A DNA stretch of 64,000 nucleotides from Thermococcus nautili. Lineage in GTDB: Archaea; Methanobacteriota_B; Thermococci; Thermococcales; Thermococcaceae. The position numbers and the translations under genes were made by a program. Shown one piece after another: positions 37,848 to 51,111 of this stretch; the stretch's first letter is position 1; every line of letters begins with the position of its first letter. A model generated the notes under the pieces. That model searched no databases and was not told the DNA's origin. It worked only from the letters and a program-made list of their open reading frames with translations. The stretch is taken from assembly GCF_000585495.1 (NCBI RefSeq), contig NZ_CP007264.1, forward strand, positions 1,054,001 through 1,118,000. Direction: 5' to 3'.

Positions 37848-38687
37848 ATGTTCGTTATCGGGAGCGGTGGGAAGCACCTTGAGGGGGAGCTCAGGGAACT
37901 CGGTGGAGAAATCATCGAGGTCGAGCTGAGGAAGTTCCCAGACGGGGAGAAGTACGTTCGGGTTCTCGGTTCCGGCAACGAAGCAACGGTCGTCAGTTCT
38001 ACCTTCGCACCTCAGGATGAGAAAATCGTTGAGTTGCTTCTCATTGGGGACGCGCTCAGGGAGAAGGGCTTCAAGAAACTCCGTGCCGTCGTTCCCTACT
38101 TCGCCTACAGCAGGCAGGACAGGGTCACGAAGGAGGGTGAGCCGGTAAGCGTAAGGGCGATAATGAAGGCGCTCGGCATCTACTACGATGAACTCTACAT
38201 CTTCGACCTCCACAACCCCGAGACACTGAAGTACTTCCCTGGTAAAGGCGTCAACGTTTCTCCGGCGAGGGTCATAGCGGACTACTTCCGCGAGAAGCTT
38301 GGCGACGGCATAGTCCTTGCCCCGGATAAAGGCGCCCGCGAGAGGGCAAGGGCAGTCGCCCAAGAGTTTGGTCTTGAGTACAGCCACTTCGAGAAGAGGC
38401 GCATATCCCCAACTGAGGTTGAGATGAGACCGGTTGATATAGACGTTAAGGGCAAGAACGTTCTGATAGTTGATGACATCATAAGTACCGGGGGGACCAT
38501 GGTCAAAGCCGCACAAATTTTGAGAAAATTAGGTGCGGGGAAAATATTCGTTGGGGTCACTCACGGGGTCTTTGCCGAGGGTGCCATCGAGAGGGTTAGT
38601 GGTGCGGTTGACGAGCTCGCAGTCACGAACACAATACCCACTCCCGTCTCGAAGATAAGCATTGTGCCGGAAATACTCCGCCTCTGA
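37848..38687 (+). CDS. prs: Ribose-phosphate pyrophosphokinase (PRPP synthetase)
   Basis: 279 residues, the short archaeal type. It transfers pyrophosphate from ATP to ribose 5-phosphate to make PRPP for nucleotide, histidine and tryptophan synthesis. The sequence shows [29 protein letters not shown] for ATP binding, [11 protein letters not shown] for metal, and the PRPP loop [14 protein letters not shown]. The start ATG at 37848 is preceded by GGTG plus six bases. Transcription probably ends before the rRNA promoter region just downstream. Confidence 0.95.
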   Translation: MFVIGSGGKHLEGELRELGGEIIEVELRKFPDGEKYVRVLGSGNEATVVSSTFAPQDEKIVELLLIGDALREKGFKKLRAVVPYFAYSRQDRVTKEGEPVSVRAIMKALGIYYDELYIFDLHNPETLKYFPGKGVNVSPARVIADYFREKLGDGIVLAPDKGARERARAVAQEFGLEYSHFEKRRISPTEVEMRPVDIDVKGKNVLIVDDIISTGGTMVKAAQILRKLGAGKIFVGVTHGVFAEGAIERVSGAVDELAVTNTIPTPVSKISIVPEILRL

Positions 38688-38689
38688 TT

Positions 38690-38796
38690 GCAAAAATTTT
38701 TAACATTTTTATGTCTATTTTTGTGCATTTTGGTTCTCGATTTTAACAGGTTCTTTTTCAAAAATCTCCCCCGTGAGGGGTTTTGCAAAAATTTTT
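38690..38796 (+). promoter_or_regulatory. Putative rRNA operon promoter region with two identical AT boxes
   Basis: GCAAAAATTTTT occurs at 38690-38701 and again at 38785-38796. Each is an AT-palindrome suited to a TATA/BRE element. The second sits about 20-25 bases before the GC-rich leader starts (near 38800) and is the likelier main promoter; the first would begin transcription about 95 bases further up. Between them is a pyrimidine-rich stretch and a small CCCC-GTGA-GGGG hairpin followed by T residues, which could end prs transcripts. Confidence 0.5.
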
Positions 38797-38849
38797 CACT
38801 GCGGGGGTTCGTCCCTATTGGGTGGAGCCCCCGAACAGGGGGCGACGAA

Positions 38850-38932
38850 GACCCGGACGCCAAGACGGCGGCGTCGGGGGGAACGGGTGCAAAGCACCCA
38901 AAGATGAACCCCGCCCTCCAGTCCGGGTCACA
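38850..38932 (+). ncRNA. H/ACA guide-like hairpin in the rRNA leader (candidate)
   Basis: GACCCGGAC (38850-38858) pairs perfectly with GTCCGGGTC (38921-38929), a nine-base lower stem, and ACA follows at once (38930-38932). Inside, G-runs (38876-38881) pair with CCCC (38909-38912) and GGGTGC pairs with GCACCC. The two stems are separated by GAAC on one side and a stretch containing ATGA on the other, as in a kink-turn for L7Ae. The distance from upper stem to ACA is about 16 bases, as in archaeal H/ACA RNAs. The 5' pocket strand is longer than usual, so this remains a candidate. Confidence 0.35.
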
Positions 38933-39005
38933 CCAGGTGCGCTCCCGAGGAAACGCCGAAAGGCGGACCCCTCGGGGGTAAGGCAGGCCCGGCACCCCGA
39001 CCAAA

Positions 39006-39017
39006 CCCCCGGACGGG
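39006..39017 (+). other. Left arm of the 16S rRNA processing stem
   Basis: CCCCCGGACGGG is perfectly complementary to CCCGTCCGGGGG at 40569-40580, behind the 16S gene. Together they close a long stem around the 16S rRNA, from which the precursor is excised. Confidence 0.8.
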
Positions 39018-39069
39018 AATCGGTACTCCCCCATTTGAGGGGAGTTCCACCGGCCGTACTCCTTGCTCA

Positions 39070-40557
<1,488 letters not shown>

Positions 40558-40568
40558 ATCGCCGGAAA

Positions 40569-40580
40569 CCCGTCCGGGGG
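40569..40580 (+). other. Right arm of the 16S rRNA processing stem
   Basis: CCCGTCCGGGGG pairs with 39006-39017. The adjoining internal loop (AAT on the left, AAA on the right, then TCGG against CCGG) resembles a bulge-helix-bulge site but is not a perfect one. The stem ends 12 bases after the mature 16S 3' end. Confidence 0.75.
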
Positions 40581-40609
40581 GGTTTAAGGGGTGCCGGGCC
40601 TGCCAACGT

Positions 40610-40686
40610 GGGCCGGTAGCTCAGCCTGGGAGAGCGCCGGCTTTGCAAGCCGGAGGCCCCGGGTTCGAATCCCGGCCGGTCCACCA
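40610..40686 (+). tRNA. tRNA-Ala (anticodon TGC)
   Basis: A cloverleaf in the 16S-23S spacer. The acceptor is GGGCCGG with CCGGTCC. The anticodon stem CCGGC/GCCGG has loop TTTGCAA (anticodon TGC). The T arm has GGTTCGAAT. The CCA end is encoded (40684-40686). No intron. tRNA-Ala in this spacer is the standard euryarchaeal arrangement. Confidence 0.97.
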
Positions 40687-40752
40687 CGAAGAGGTGCACA
40701 TCCCGAGCTCGGCTCGGGGTGGAAGGGCCTGAGACCCCGAACAGGGGTCACG

Positions 40753-40799
40753 ATGAGGGCCGTGCATAGGCGAGCTGGTCCAGAAAACGCCCCGCCCGG
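40753..40799 (+). other. Left arm of the 23S processing stem with bulge-helix-bulge
   Basis: The outer arm, 40753-40780 (28 bases), and inner arm CGCCCCGCCCGG (40788-40799) are perfectly complementary to 43835-43862 and 43816-43827. Between them CAGA (40781-40784) pairs with TCTG (43828-43831), and three-base bulges AAA (40785-40787) and AGA (43832-43834) lie on opposite sides. This is the ideal substrate of EndA. Confidence 0.92.
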
Positions 40800-43815
<3,016 letters not shown>

Positions 43816-43862
43816 CCGGGCGGGGCGTCTGAGAGACCAGCTCGCCTATGCACGGCCCTCAT
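43816..43862 (+). other. Right arm of the 23S processing stem with bulge-helix-bulge
   Basis: Complement of the left arm: inner CCGGGCGGGGCG (43816-43827), central TCTG, bulge AGA, then the 28-base outer arm to 43862. Cutting within both bulges would release the 23S precursor, and ligation could produce a circular intermediate as known in archaea. Confidence 0.92.
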
Positions 43863-43947
43863 TATGACTTAACTTAACTCGACTCTTCTGCAAGAATCCA
43901 TCCGTAAAAATTAAAATTCTCTGTGATACCTTCTCCTGGTGATTTCC

Positions 43948-44424
43948 ATGAGACTGCTCGTTCTTGATTTGGACGGCACCCTCTGGGACCACGAGGACGC
44001 TTCTGCCTTAGTTCCGCCATACGAGTTCAACGGCGATTGTTTAACTGATTCCCTCGGCCAAAAACTCCGCCTCTTTCCCGGTGTTCGCGAGTTCCTCGAA
44101 TGGGCGAGCGAAAGGTTCATTCTAAGCATTGCGAGCTGGAACATCGAGGAGAGGGTAAGGCCGATTCTCGAGGGCTTTGGTCTATGGGACTACTTCATGT
44201 TTCCAAAAATCGAAGGCCATCCTGACAAGGGCGATATGATTCGAAGAACCATCGAGGAGCTTCGCTCCATCGGCTACGACATCGACGACGTCATTTACAT
44301 TGACGACCGAGTGATTCACATCAACGGCGTCAAAATGGCCGTTCCCTACGTTGATTTCATTCACATGTGGGTGGATGTAAAGAGTTTTGAGGAGCTTAAA
44401 CAACTACTCCAAAAGCTGGGGTGA
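43948..44424 (+). CDS. HAD-family phosphatase (MDP-1-like)
   Basis: A 158-residue HAD-fold phosphatase. The nucleophile motif is VLDLDGTLWDHE, with SIASWN as motif II, and DVIYIDDRVIHI as motif IV. Small size and the W after DGTL recall magnesium-dependent phosphatase 1. The substrate is unknown, perhaps a sugar phosphate or glycated protein. The start ATG at 43948 has GGTG plus six bases. It is followed by the DUF366 gene after four bases. Confidence 0.82.
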   Translation: MRLLVLDLDGTLWDHEDASALVPPYEFNGDCLTDSLGQKLRLFPGVREFLEWASERFILSIASWNIEERVRPILEGFGLWDYFMFPKIEGHPDKGDMIRRTIEELRSIGYDIDDVIYIDDRVIHINGVKMAVPYVDFIHMWVDVKSFEELKQLLQKLG

Positions 44425-44428
44425 TAGC

Positions 44429-44995
44429 ATGGAGTTGCTAGTCGTTAAAGACAAACGCATAGACTACGACGGCTCCGCGATAGGAAGCCACTGGACCTAC
44501 AGGAACTTCGGAATCCTCGGAAACTCGCTCGTCGTCTTCCGCGGAAAGTGCGACGTCAAAGTCGAGGAGATGATTGACATAGAGGACCTCCGCGCGAGCA
44601 AGGAAATCAAGAGCGACGACATGGTGCACTACATAATCGAGGTTTTCGACTTGGTGAACACGCTCTTCGCCTCGACTCTCCAGAAGCTCTTCATAGCCAA
44701 GCTCTGCGAGGTTCTCAACGACTACGGGGTGAAGACCGAGAGAAAGAGCGACGATATCTACGTTAACGGAAAGAAACTAAGCATCTCGATAGCAACCGTT
44801 TCCCCAGTAAGCGTCAAAATCCACATTGGGATAAACGTCGAGGCCAAGGGCATTCCCGAGGGCGTGGAGGCAATAGGCCTCAAGGAAGTTGGCATCACCG
44901 ACGTTGAGGGGTTCATGGAGAGGACTGGAAGAGCACTCGTTGAGGAGTTCAAAAAGGTGAAGAAGGACAGCCTGAAGGTCAGGTGGGCTCAGTAG
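44429..44995 (+). CDS. DUF366 family protein
   Basis: A 188-residue soluble protein. MELLVVKDKRIDYDGSAIGS opens the family domain and LYASxx-like FASTLQKLFIAKLCEVLNDY lies in the middle; length fits DUF366, an archaeal and bacterial family of unknown function. GGGGTGATAGC precedes the ATG at 44429. It forms a two-gene unit with the HAD phosphatase and converges with the polyprenol kinase-like gene, sharing seven bases. Confidence 0.78.
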   Translation: MELLVVKDKRIDYDGSAIGSHWTYRNFGILGNSLVVFRGKCDVKVEEMIDIEDLRASKEIKSDDMVHYIIEVFDLVNTLFASTLQKLFIAKLCEVLNDYGVKTERKSDDIYVNGKKLSISIATVSPVSVKIHIGINVEAKGIPEGVEAIGLKEVGITDVEGFMERTGRALVEEFKKVKKDSLKVRWAQ

Positions 44996-45597
44996 AGAAG
45001 GAACAGCAAACTTCCAACCATCGGCACGGCCAAGTTGTCGTCGAGCCACGGCTGGTACTCCGCTAAGGCCAGTATCACTGCCCACATCACTTTTCTTATT
45101 GTATCCGCGTCGAGGTAAATGAGTGCTATCACCACGGCCGTTGCCAAGTATGCCAGGCTTCCTGTCCAGTGCTTCTTGAGCTTCACGTTGAAGCCGTGCC
45201 GTCTGAAGTAGTAGTGCCTTACCACCCCGGTTACCCCATCACTGATTGCCATCGCGAGGAGGAGCGCCGTTGCATACTCCCTCGGCAAAACAATAGGTAT
45301 TATCGATGCCGAAAACGCGAAGAAGACCTCCCCGTAGTTGTGCTCTATCTGGTACCACGAGAACTCCCGCTTTTTGATGTGGGGCCACAGCTGGAACAGG
45401 GCAAAGGCGAAAGCAGAGGCGCTGAAAACCTCCGCGGGAATTTTTCCGTAGTAGAACATCAGAACGGCCGGAACGATGCTGAAGTGAATTATCTTCCTGT
45501 TTATCCACGCCCATTCCTCGCCCAGCTTCCTCGTGAAGCCGATTGCAAGCAGTATGAGCAGGGCCGCTAAACCCGCGTAGGGCAACCACTCGAACAT
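44989..45597 (-). CDS. Dolichol/phytol kinase-like membrane protein
   Basis: About 202 residues with around six membrane helices. RKIIHFSIVPAVLMFYYGKI, ISDGVTGVVRHYYFRR and KHWTGSLAYLATAVVIA match the layout of CTP-dependent polyprenol, phytol or dolichol kinases: the H and DG motifs for nucleotide, then a KxxxGS-like motif. It probably phosphorylates an isoprenoid alcohol for lipid or glycan carriers. The ATG at 45597 follows GGTG plus six bases; the upstream extension to 45666 overlaps the previous gene and is rejected. Confidence 0.77.
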   Translation of the reverse strand: MFEWLPYAGLAALLILLAIGFTRKLGEEWAWINRKIIHFSIVPAVLMFYYGKIPAEVFSASAFAFALFQLWPHIKKREFSWYQIEHNYGEVFFAFSASIIPIVLPREYATALLLAMAISDGVTGVVRHYYFRRHGFNVKLKKHWTGSLAYLATAVVIALIYLDADTIRKVMWAVILALAEYQPWLDDNLAVPMVGSLLFLLY

Positions 45598-45637
45598 CCA
45601 TTCCACCAAAAAATGAAAGGGATTGAGGCTAATAACT

Positions 45638-46507
45638 TTATCCGAACGTTCCTCCAACGGTTTCAAGGGCGGTGATGAAGTCGGAAGCGCGAACGGCTAT
45701 ATACCAGTCGTCCGTTCTCGTCAGCTCTCCCCTCGACTTCCCAACCAGCTCGCCGTAGAGGCCCTGAATTCTGACCCTAGGCTCCGTTGTCGAGAGCTTT
45801 AGGGTAACTTCAACGGGAGTTCCGTTCTCCCAGACTATTCCGACCCTGAGGCCGGCCTTGGTTTCCTTCCTCTTCCTCAGGCCGAGCTTGAGGTAGCGGA
45901 GCCTCTCCTCGGGGACGCCGTGTTCTTCCGCCTTTTCCCTCAGGTACTCCTCCGCCAGGGTTAGGCCGTGGAGCCCAAAGGAGTAGCCGAAAACAGGAAT
46001 TCCGAGGTCCTTCCTAGTCCTCCCCTTGTAGGCGTAGACCTCAATCCTTCCCCTTGAGCCTTTTGAAGCTGTGTAGAAGCCCCGGTTCTCCCCTTTAAAC
46101 TCTTTCAGTTCTGAGAGGAGCGCGTCGTAAGCTGAGAAGGGCAGTGAGAAGCTCACCCACGTTCCCCAGAGCCTCGGCGGAACCGAGAGAAAGCCGAGCT
46201 CCTCGAGGTGGTACTCCAGTGGCTTAGGCCTTATCACTAGGAAGCCCTTCTCAGTGACTTCGAACTCGATGAGAGCCCTCTCCTCGGGAATCACCGCGAA
46301 CTTATCTTTCATTTCAACATCTTTGGCCTTCAGCAGTCTTCTCCGTCTCAGCTTTCGTCCCTCCATCGAGCTTGAAACCACCGGAACCGGAGTTTTCTTC
46401 CCGGTTTCCTTGTCGTAGGGCACCTTAAAGCCTGCCTTGAGAAGCTCCTCCTGAATCTCCAGCGACGCTGGGAAGAAGACGTTCATTCTCATTAGTTCGA
46501 ACTCCAT
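45638..46507 (-). CDS. Conserved hypothetical protein
   Basis: 289 residues, soluble, unknown family. The N-terminal 70 residues contain a basic patch ([14 protein letters not shown]), which could bind nucleic acid, and the rest is mixed alpha/beta with many aromatic and basic residues ([20 protein letters not shown]). No catalytic motif is visible. The start is the ATG at 46507 with GGTG plus six bases. It diverges from lysS. Confidence 0.65.
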   Translation of the reverse strand: MEFELMRMNVFFPASLEIQEELLKAGFKVPYDKETGKKTPVPVVSSSMEGRKLRRRRLLKAKDVEMKDKFAVIPEERALIEFEVTEKGFLVIRPKPLEYHLEELGFLSVPPRLWGTWVSFSLPFSAYDALLSELKEFKGENRGFYTASKGSRGRIEVYAYKGRTRKDLGIPVFGYSFGLHGLTLAEEYLREKAEEHGVPEERLRYLKLGLRKRKETKAGLRVGIVWENGTPVEVTLKLSTTEPRVRIQGLYGELVGKSRGELTRTDDWYIAVRASDFITALETVGGTFG

Positions 46508-46633
46508 GGCGTCCACCTGTTACATTGTTCAGTAGTTTTTACTTTTTGTGCTTATAAATGTTTCTCTTTGAAAGTTGTTCAAATGGAGGCTAACCTTAAA
46601 AGCCCTTTCGAGGAGCTAAGCGCGGTGGTGAGA

Positions 46634-48211
46634 ATGGTTCACTGGGCTGACTACATGGCCGAAAAGATAATCCGCGAAAGGGGCGACAAGGAGGAGTACG
46701 TGGTCGAGAGCGGAATCACGCCGAGCGGTTACGTTCACATAGGCAATTTTAGAGAGTTCTTCACGGCCTACATAGTGGGCCACGCCCTGAGGGACAGGGG
46801 AAAGAAGGTCAGGCACATCCACATGTGGGACGACTACGACAGGTTTAGGAAGGTCCCCAAGAACGTCCCGCAGGAGTGGAAGGAGCACCTCACTAAGCCG
46901 GTCAGGGAAGTCCCCGACCCGTGGGGCTGTCACGACAGCTACGCGGAGCACTTCATGGAGAAGTTTGAGGAGGAAGTGAGAAAGCTTGGCATTGAGGTTG
47001 ATTTCCTCTACGCGAGCGAGCTGTACAAGTCGGGTGAATATGCCGAGGAGATTAAGCTGGCTCTCGAAAAGCGCGACGAAATCAAGGCGGTTCTCGACAA
47101 GTACCGTGAGAGGGCTAAACAGCCGCCCCTTGAGGACGACTGGCAACCTGTTATGGTCTACTGCCCGAAGTGCAGGCGCGAGGCGAAGTTCGTCTCGTGG
47201 GACGGCGGGTGGAAGGTTAAATATCGCTGTGAGCACTGCGGAAGCGAGGGGGAGACCGACATAAGGGAGGGCAACGTTAAGCTCCGCTGGCGCGTCGACT
47301 GGCCGATGCGCTGGGCGCACTTCAGGGTGGACTTCGAGCCAGCTGGAAAAGACCACCTCGCCGCCGGAAGCTCCTACGACACAGGAAGGGAGATTTCCGA
47401 GAAGGTCTTCGGCTGGAAGGCACCGATAGACCTCATGTACGAGTTCGTTGGAATCAAGGGGCAGAAGGGCAAGATGAGTGGCTCTAAGGGCAACGTTATC
47501 CTCCTCAGCGACCTCTACGAGGTGCTCGAGCCGGGAATAATCCGCTTCATCTACGCCAAGGCGAGGCCCAATAAGGAGCTCAAGATAGACCTAGGCCTCG
47601 GCCTGCTCAACCTCTACGACGAGTTCGACAAGGTCGAGAGGATTTACTTCGGCCTTGAGCACGCAAAGAACCCGGAGGAGGAAGAGGAACTCAAGAGAAC
47701 CTACGAGCTCTCGATGCCGAAGGTTCCGGAGAGGCTTATCGCTCAGGCCCCCTTCCGCTTCCTCGTCACTCTCGTCCAGATGCCCCACCTTGACGAGGAG
47801 GGAATAATCAGGGTTCTCCAGGAGCAGGGTCACGTTCCCGAGAACCTGAGCGACGAGGACATTGAGAGGATAAGGCTCCGCATCAGGCTCGCCAAGAACT
47901 GGGTCGAGAAGTACGCTCCTGAGAACGTCAAGTTCAGCCTTCTCGAAGAACTTCCCCAGCTCGAACTCAAGCCCGAAATCAGGGAGGCGATGAGAGAGCT
48001 CGCCGACTGGATTGGGGCCAATACCTTCACCGTGGATGAGCTCAACAACGCAATCTTCGACGTTGCCAAGAAGCGCGGAATCCCGAGCAAGGAGTGGTTC
48101 AAAGCACTCTACAACCTCTTCATAGGAAAGGACCGCGGGCCGAGGCTGGCCCCGTTCTTGGCTTCCCTCGATAAGGAGTTCGTGGTCAAAAGGCTTCGCT
48201 TCGAGGCCTGA
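46634..48211 (+). CDS. lysS: Lysyl-tRNA synthetase, class I
   Basis: A 525-residue class I LysRS, the archaeal form unrelated to the class II enzyme. Signature motifs are GYVHIGN (HIGH-like, residues 33-38 region) and [13 protein letters not shown] (KMSKS-like). A zinc-like cluster YCPKCRR with YRCEHCG lies in the middle. The start [13 protein letters not shown] agrees with Pyrococcus LysRS and has GGTG plus six bases upstream. The frame extends to 46568, but I treat this as leader. Confidence 0.95.
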   Translation: MVHWADYMAEKIIRERGDKEEYVVESGITPSGYVHIGNFREFFTAYIVGHALRDRGKKVRHIHMWDDYDRFRKVPKNVPQEWKEHLTKPVREVPDPWGCHDSYAEHFMEKFEEEVRKLGIEVDFLYASELYKSGEYAEEIKLALEKRDEIKAVLDKYRERAKQPPLEDDWQPVMVYCPKCRREAKFVSWDGGWKVKYRCEHCGSEGETDIREGNVKLRWRVDWPMRWAHFRVDFEPAGKDHLAAGSSYDTGREISEKVFGWKAPIDLMYEFVGIKGQKGKMSGSKGNVILLSDLYEVLEPGIIRFIYAKARPNKELKIDLGLGLLNLYDEFDKVERIYFGLEHAKNPEEEEELKRTYELSMPKVPERLIAQAPFRFLVTLVQMPHLDEEGIIRVLQEQGHVPENLSDEDIERIRLRIRLAKNWVEKYAPENVKFSLLEELPQLELKPEIREAMRELADWIGANTFTVDELNNAIFDVAKKRGIPSKEWFKALYNLFIGKDRGPRLAPFLASLDKEFVVKRLRFEA

Positions 48212-48212
48212 T

Positions 48213-48899
48213 TCATTTTTTCGGTGTGTAAACCTGGAGGTAGGTGTGCTCGTTTATCTTTTCTTCTCCGACCTTCCGGAAGTAGAGCTTCGCTAAGAGT
48301 TCCACCGCTGTCTTTCCCCAGACGTTGAAGCGAACCCTGAAGGACTTCTCCTCGCTCTGGAACTCTATCAGGACGGTTTTTTCGTCCTTATCCGGCAAAA
48401 CCTTGCTAATCCAGTATTCAGCGCCGATTACCTGTCCGTTCATGAGAACCGGAAGGAGTGCCCTAAGGTCAGTGAACTGGAGGATTAGCTTTCCTCCCGG
48501 CTTCAGAACCCTCGCCATCTCGCGGAACGCCTTTCCGAGGTCGAGGGGTTCGAAGTGGACGAGGTTGTCGATGAAGAGGACGTAGTCAAAGGTGTTATCT
48601 TCGAAGGGTAACTCCCTCGCATCTGCCTTGATGAACTCCACCCTCGAGCCCTTCTCTCTGGCAAAACCCTTCGCGAGGGAGAGCATGTAGTCGCTGTTGT
48701 CAACGCCAACGACAGTGAAGCCCAAATCCTCAAGCAGGAACGAGAAGCCCCCCGCCCCACAGCCGAGGTCGAGGACTTTCCCCTTTTCCTTCATGAACTT
48801 CATCAGGAGCGGTTCAAGGTCCTCAATCCTCTTTCTGTACTCGTCGGAATAGATGTCGCTGTAGGCTTTGAAGGCCGAATAGTACTCCTCGAACGTCAT
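48213..48899 (-). CDS. Class I SAM-dependent methyltransferase
   Basis: 228 residues. Motif I VLDLGCGAGGFSFLLEDLG binds SAM, followed by VVGVDNSDYML, the FIKADARELPFEDNTFDYVL segment and VLKPGGKLILQF. The layout is that of UbiE/Methyltransf_11 small-molecule methyltransferases; the substrate is unknown. It converges with lysS with one base between stops, and diverges from the beta-RFAP synthase-like gene across 55 bases. Confidence 0.85.
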   Translation of the reverse strand: MTFEEYYSAFKAYSDIYSDEYRKRIEDLEPLLMKFMKEKGKVLDLGCGAGGFSFLLEDLGFTVVGVDNSDYMLSLAKGFAREKGSRVEFIKADARELPFEDNTFDYVLFIDNLVHFEPLDLGKAFREMARVLKPGGKLILQFTDLRALLPVLMNGQVIGAEYWISKVLPDKDEKTVLIEFQSEEKSFRVRFNVWGKTAVELLAKLYFRKVGEEKINEHTYLQVYTPKK

Positions 48900-48954
48900 G
48901 TTTTTGAGTCCTCACGAGTCCTTAAATAGGTATCCGAAGTTTCCGGTGATGAAC

Positions 48955-49908
48955 ATGATGGTGAGGATTAGCGCGCCGGCTCATCTGCATACTGGAAACC
49001 CCGACCTGAGCGGGGACATGGGACGGCTCTACGGAACGGTTGGCTTCGCCATAGAAAAGCCACGCCTCGAAATAGAGGTCAGAGAAGCTGAAAAAGACTG
49101 CTCCAACGACGAAGATGCGTTGAAGTTCTTGGCGAGGCTCCGCGAGCGCTACGACTTCCCGCCCGTTGAGGTTACGGTGAGGAGCTACATCCCGAAGTGG
49201 GTTGGAATAGGCTTTCATACCACCCTCGCCCTGAGTATAGGAATGGCCGTGAGCGAACTATATGGCCTAAACCTCTCGCTTGAGGAGGTGGCGTTGGCTG
49301 TGAGGCGCGGTCTCATAACTGCCCTCGGCTTCTACGCCCTTAAGGTCGGCGGTTTCATCTACGAGGGTGGCTTCCCTGTGGACAAGCGCGAGAAGGTCGT
49401 TCCACCGCTGATTTTCAGGGGCGACTTTCCAAGCGATTGGCTCTTCGTTGTGGCAATCCCCGAGACCCCGAGGAAGACCCTCGCCGAAATCAGGAAGCGC
49501 GAGGACGAGATACTCGGAAACCTCAAGAAGATGCCACCGGAGCTGGCCGACAGGCTGTCGAGGATAGTGCTTATGAAAATCCTGCCCGCGTTCATCGAGC
49601 GGGACATAAAGACCTTCGGGGAGGGCCTCTACCAGTTCAACCACCTTCTCGGGGAGTTCTGGAGCGACTACCAAGAGAACGTTTACTGTTGCGAAATCGT
49701 GAACGAGGGGATAAGGCTGATGCTGAAGGAAGCCTACTGCGCCTGCCAGACGAGCTGGGGGCCGACCTTCTACGGCCTCGTCAAAGGTCAGGCTCAGGCG
49801 GAAAGGCTAAAATCCATCGTTGAGGATTTCCTCCGCGAGAACGGCGACGGCGGAGAGGTCTTCGTTACGGGCGTTGACAACAGGGGGATGGTGGTGGAGC
49901 GTGGTTAA
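48955..49908 (+). CDS. Beta-ribofuranosylaminobenzene 5'-phosphate synthase-like protein
   Basis: A 317-residue GHMP-kinase-fold protein. MVRISAPAHLHTGNPDLSGD and GVGFAIEKP-like segments match beta-RFAP synthase, which joins PRPP and p-hydroxybenzoate or p-aminobenzoate in methanopterin synthesis. IPKWVGIGFHTTLALSIGMA is the glycine-rich nucleotide loop in modified form. Thermococcales are not methanogens but make modified folates, so a pterin role is plausible. A start at 48955 has GGTG plus six bases. Overlaps the DUF1464 gene by eight bases. Confidence 0.85.
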   Translation: MMVRISAPAHLHTGNPDLSGDMGRLYGTVGFAIEKPRLEIEVREAEKDCSNDEDALKFLARLRERYDFPPVEVTVRSYIPKWVGIGFHTTLALSIGMAVSELYGLNLSLEEVALAVRRGLITALGFYALKVGGFIYEGGFPVDKREKVVPPLIFRGDFPSDWLFVVAIPETPRKTLAEIRKREDEILGNLKKMPPELADRLSRIVLMKILPAFIERDIKTFGEGLYQFNHLLGEFWSDYQENVYCCEIVNEGIRLMLKEAYCACQTSWGPTFYGLVKGQAQAERLKSIVEDFLRENGDGGEVFVTGVDNRGMVVERG

Positions 49909-51052
49909 GGCAGTTGGTATAGACTCCGGGACGAAGAGCATGGATTTGTTCGGCTTCGACGACGAGACCGGGGAGGTGATAGTCGACGTCTCCGTGGACA
50001 GGAACAGGGTAACCGAGAACCCAGCTATAATCGTTGAACTCCTCCGCGAGGTTCAGGAGGAGCACGGGAAGATTGATGCCATCGTCGGTCCCTGTGGCTA
50101 CGGGATACCGCTCAAACCCGCGAGGGAAGCCACCGATGCCGAGATAGCTTTAGCTACGTTCATAACCGAGGCCGATGTGAGGAGAAGGCTCAAGATAGTC
50201 GGTTTGAGGGAGCTCATGCTCCTCCTCAGAGAAGCTAAGGACCTCAACGTTTACTTCACCCCCGGCGTCATACACCTCCCGACCGTCCCGGAGTGGCGGA
50301 AGGCCAACAGGATAGACCTCGGAACGGCCGATAAGGTCTTCACCGTTGCCCTCGCGATGGTGAGGGAAGCCGAGAGAAAGGGAATCCCCTACTCCGAGAC
50401 AAACCTCATAGCGGTTGAGGTCGGCTTCGCCTACACCTCCGCGATGGCAGTCAAGAACGGCCAAATCGTTGACGCCATGGCCGGAACGGCCGGCTTCCCC
50501 GGCTACCTCGGAATGGGCTTCATGGACGGTGAATTAGCCTACGCGCTGGCCAACGCCCTCGACGACTTCGGAAAGCTCGTCCTCTTCCAGGGCGGTGCGT
50601 CCTACGTTGCCGGAATAGACCCGTTCTCGGTTTCGCCAGAGGAGTTCGTAAAGCTCGCGAAGGAGGATGAGAATGTCGCGAAGGGCTACAGCGCCATGAT
50701 AGAGGCCATCGTCAAGGACGTCTTCTCACTGCTTCCCTCCGTCAGGCCTGAGAGCATCTACATCAGCGGTCGCTTCTCGCGGATTCCGGAGTTCTTCAGC
50801 GACGTCAAGGAAGCCCTTGAGGATGCCTTTGGGCGCTACGGCTTCTCGGTCGAGGTTCTCAAACTCGAGAGCAGGGCGAAGGCTAAAGAAGCGGCCGAGG
50901 GGAGCGCGATAATAGCCAACGGCATAGCAGGTGGAATCTACAAAGAACTCGTTGAGAGCCTCAGGTTGGGGGAGAGCAGTGGCTCAATCTTTGACTGGGT
51001 AAACATCAAAGGCCGTGAAAAGCTCAGAATTTTCGAGGAGCTAATCCTCTGA
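49901..51052 (+). CDS. DUF1464 family ASKHA-type kinase-like protein
   Basis: 383 residues with an actin-like fold: VKAVGIDSGTKSMDLFGFDD is a phosphate-1 motif, AVEVGFAYTSAMAVKNGQIV a phosphate-2-like motif, and SIYISGRFSRIPEFF the adenosine part. DUF1464 is an archaeal family once predicted as butyrate-kinase-like; the substrate is unknown. The start is the GTG at 49901, inside the last codons of the beta-RFAP synthase-like gene, so the two are coupled and could work in the same cofactor pathway. A T-run at 51058-51064 follows the stop. Confidence 0.83.
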   Translation: MVKAVGIDSGTKSMDLFGFDDETGEVIVDVSVDRNRVTENPAIIVELLREVQEEHGKIDAIVGPCGYGIPLKPAREATDAEIALATFITEADVRRRLKIVGLRELMLLLREAKDLNVYFTPGVIHLPTVPEWRKANRIDLGTADKVFTVALAMVREAERKGIPYSETNLIAVEVGFAYTSAMAVKNGQIVDAMAGTAGFPGYLGMGFMDGELAYALANALDDFGKLVLFQGGASYVAGIDPFSVSPEEFVKLAKEDENVAKGYSAMIEAIVKDVFSLLPSVRPESIYISGRFSRIPEFFSDVKEALEDAFGRYGFSVEVLKLESRAKAKEAAEGSAIIANGIAGGIYKELVESLRLGESSGSIFDWVNIKGREKLRIFEELIL

Positions 51053-51057
51053 GCGAA

Positions 51058-51064
51058 TTTTTTT
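51058..51064 (+). terminator. T-run after the DUF1464 gene
   Basis: Seven T residues lie five bases behind the stop codon, the usual archaeal termination signal. A TATA-like element for the following gene lies shortly after (near 51073-51080). Confidence 0.45.
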
Positions 51065-51111
51065 GAGCTTAGCTTTTTATTCTCCTCCTCCAACTCCCTA
51101 AGGTGGTGCTC

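Larger units (their letters stand above)
38797..39069 (+). other. Structured 5' leader of the rRNA transcript
   Basis: About 270 bases, very GC-rich and without a protein-like frame. Several hairpins are plain: GGGTGC/GCACCC (38885-38899), CCCGAGG/CCTCGGG enclosing CGCC-GAAA-GGCG (about 38944-38976), and the left arm of the 16S processing stem, CCCCCGGACGGG (39006-39017). It is removed during rRNA maturation. A possible guide RNA inside it is listed separately. Confidence 0.6.

Noticed and set aside
38797-39000. SRP (7S) RNA or RNase P RNA in the rRNA leader
   Set aside because: The conserved SRP helix 8 motif (GGAAGG with AGCAG) and the RNase P signature are absent, and the region is too short.
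43863-43947. 5S rRNA gene or distal tRNA after 23S
   Set aside because: The 85 bases before the next gene are AT-rich and fold into nothing like 5S or tRNA; unlinked 5S is normal in this order.
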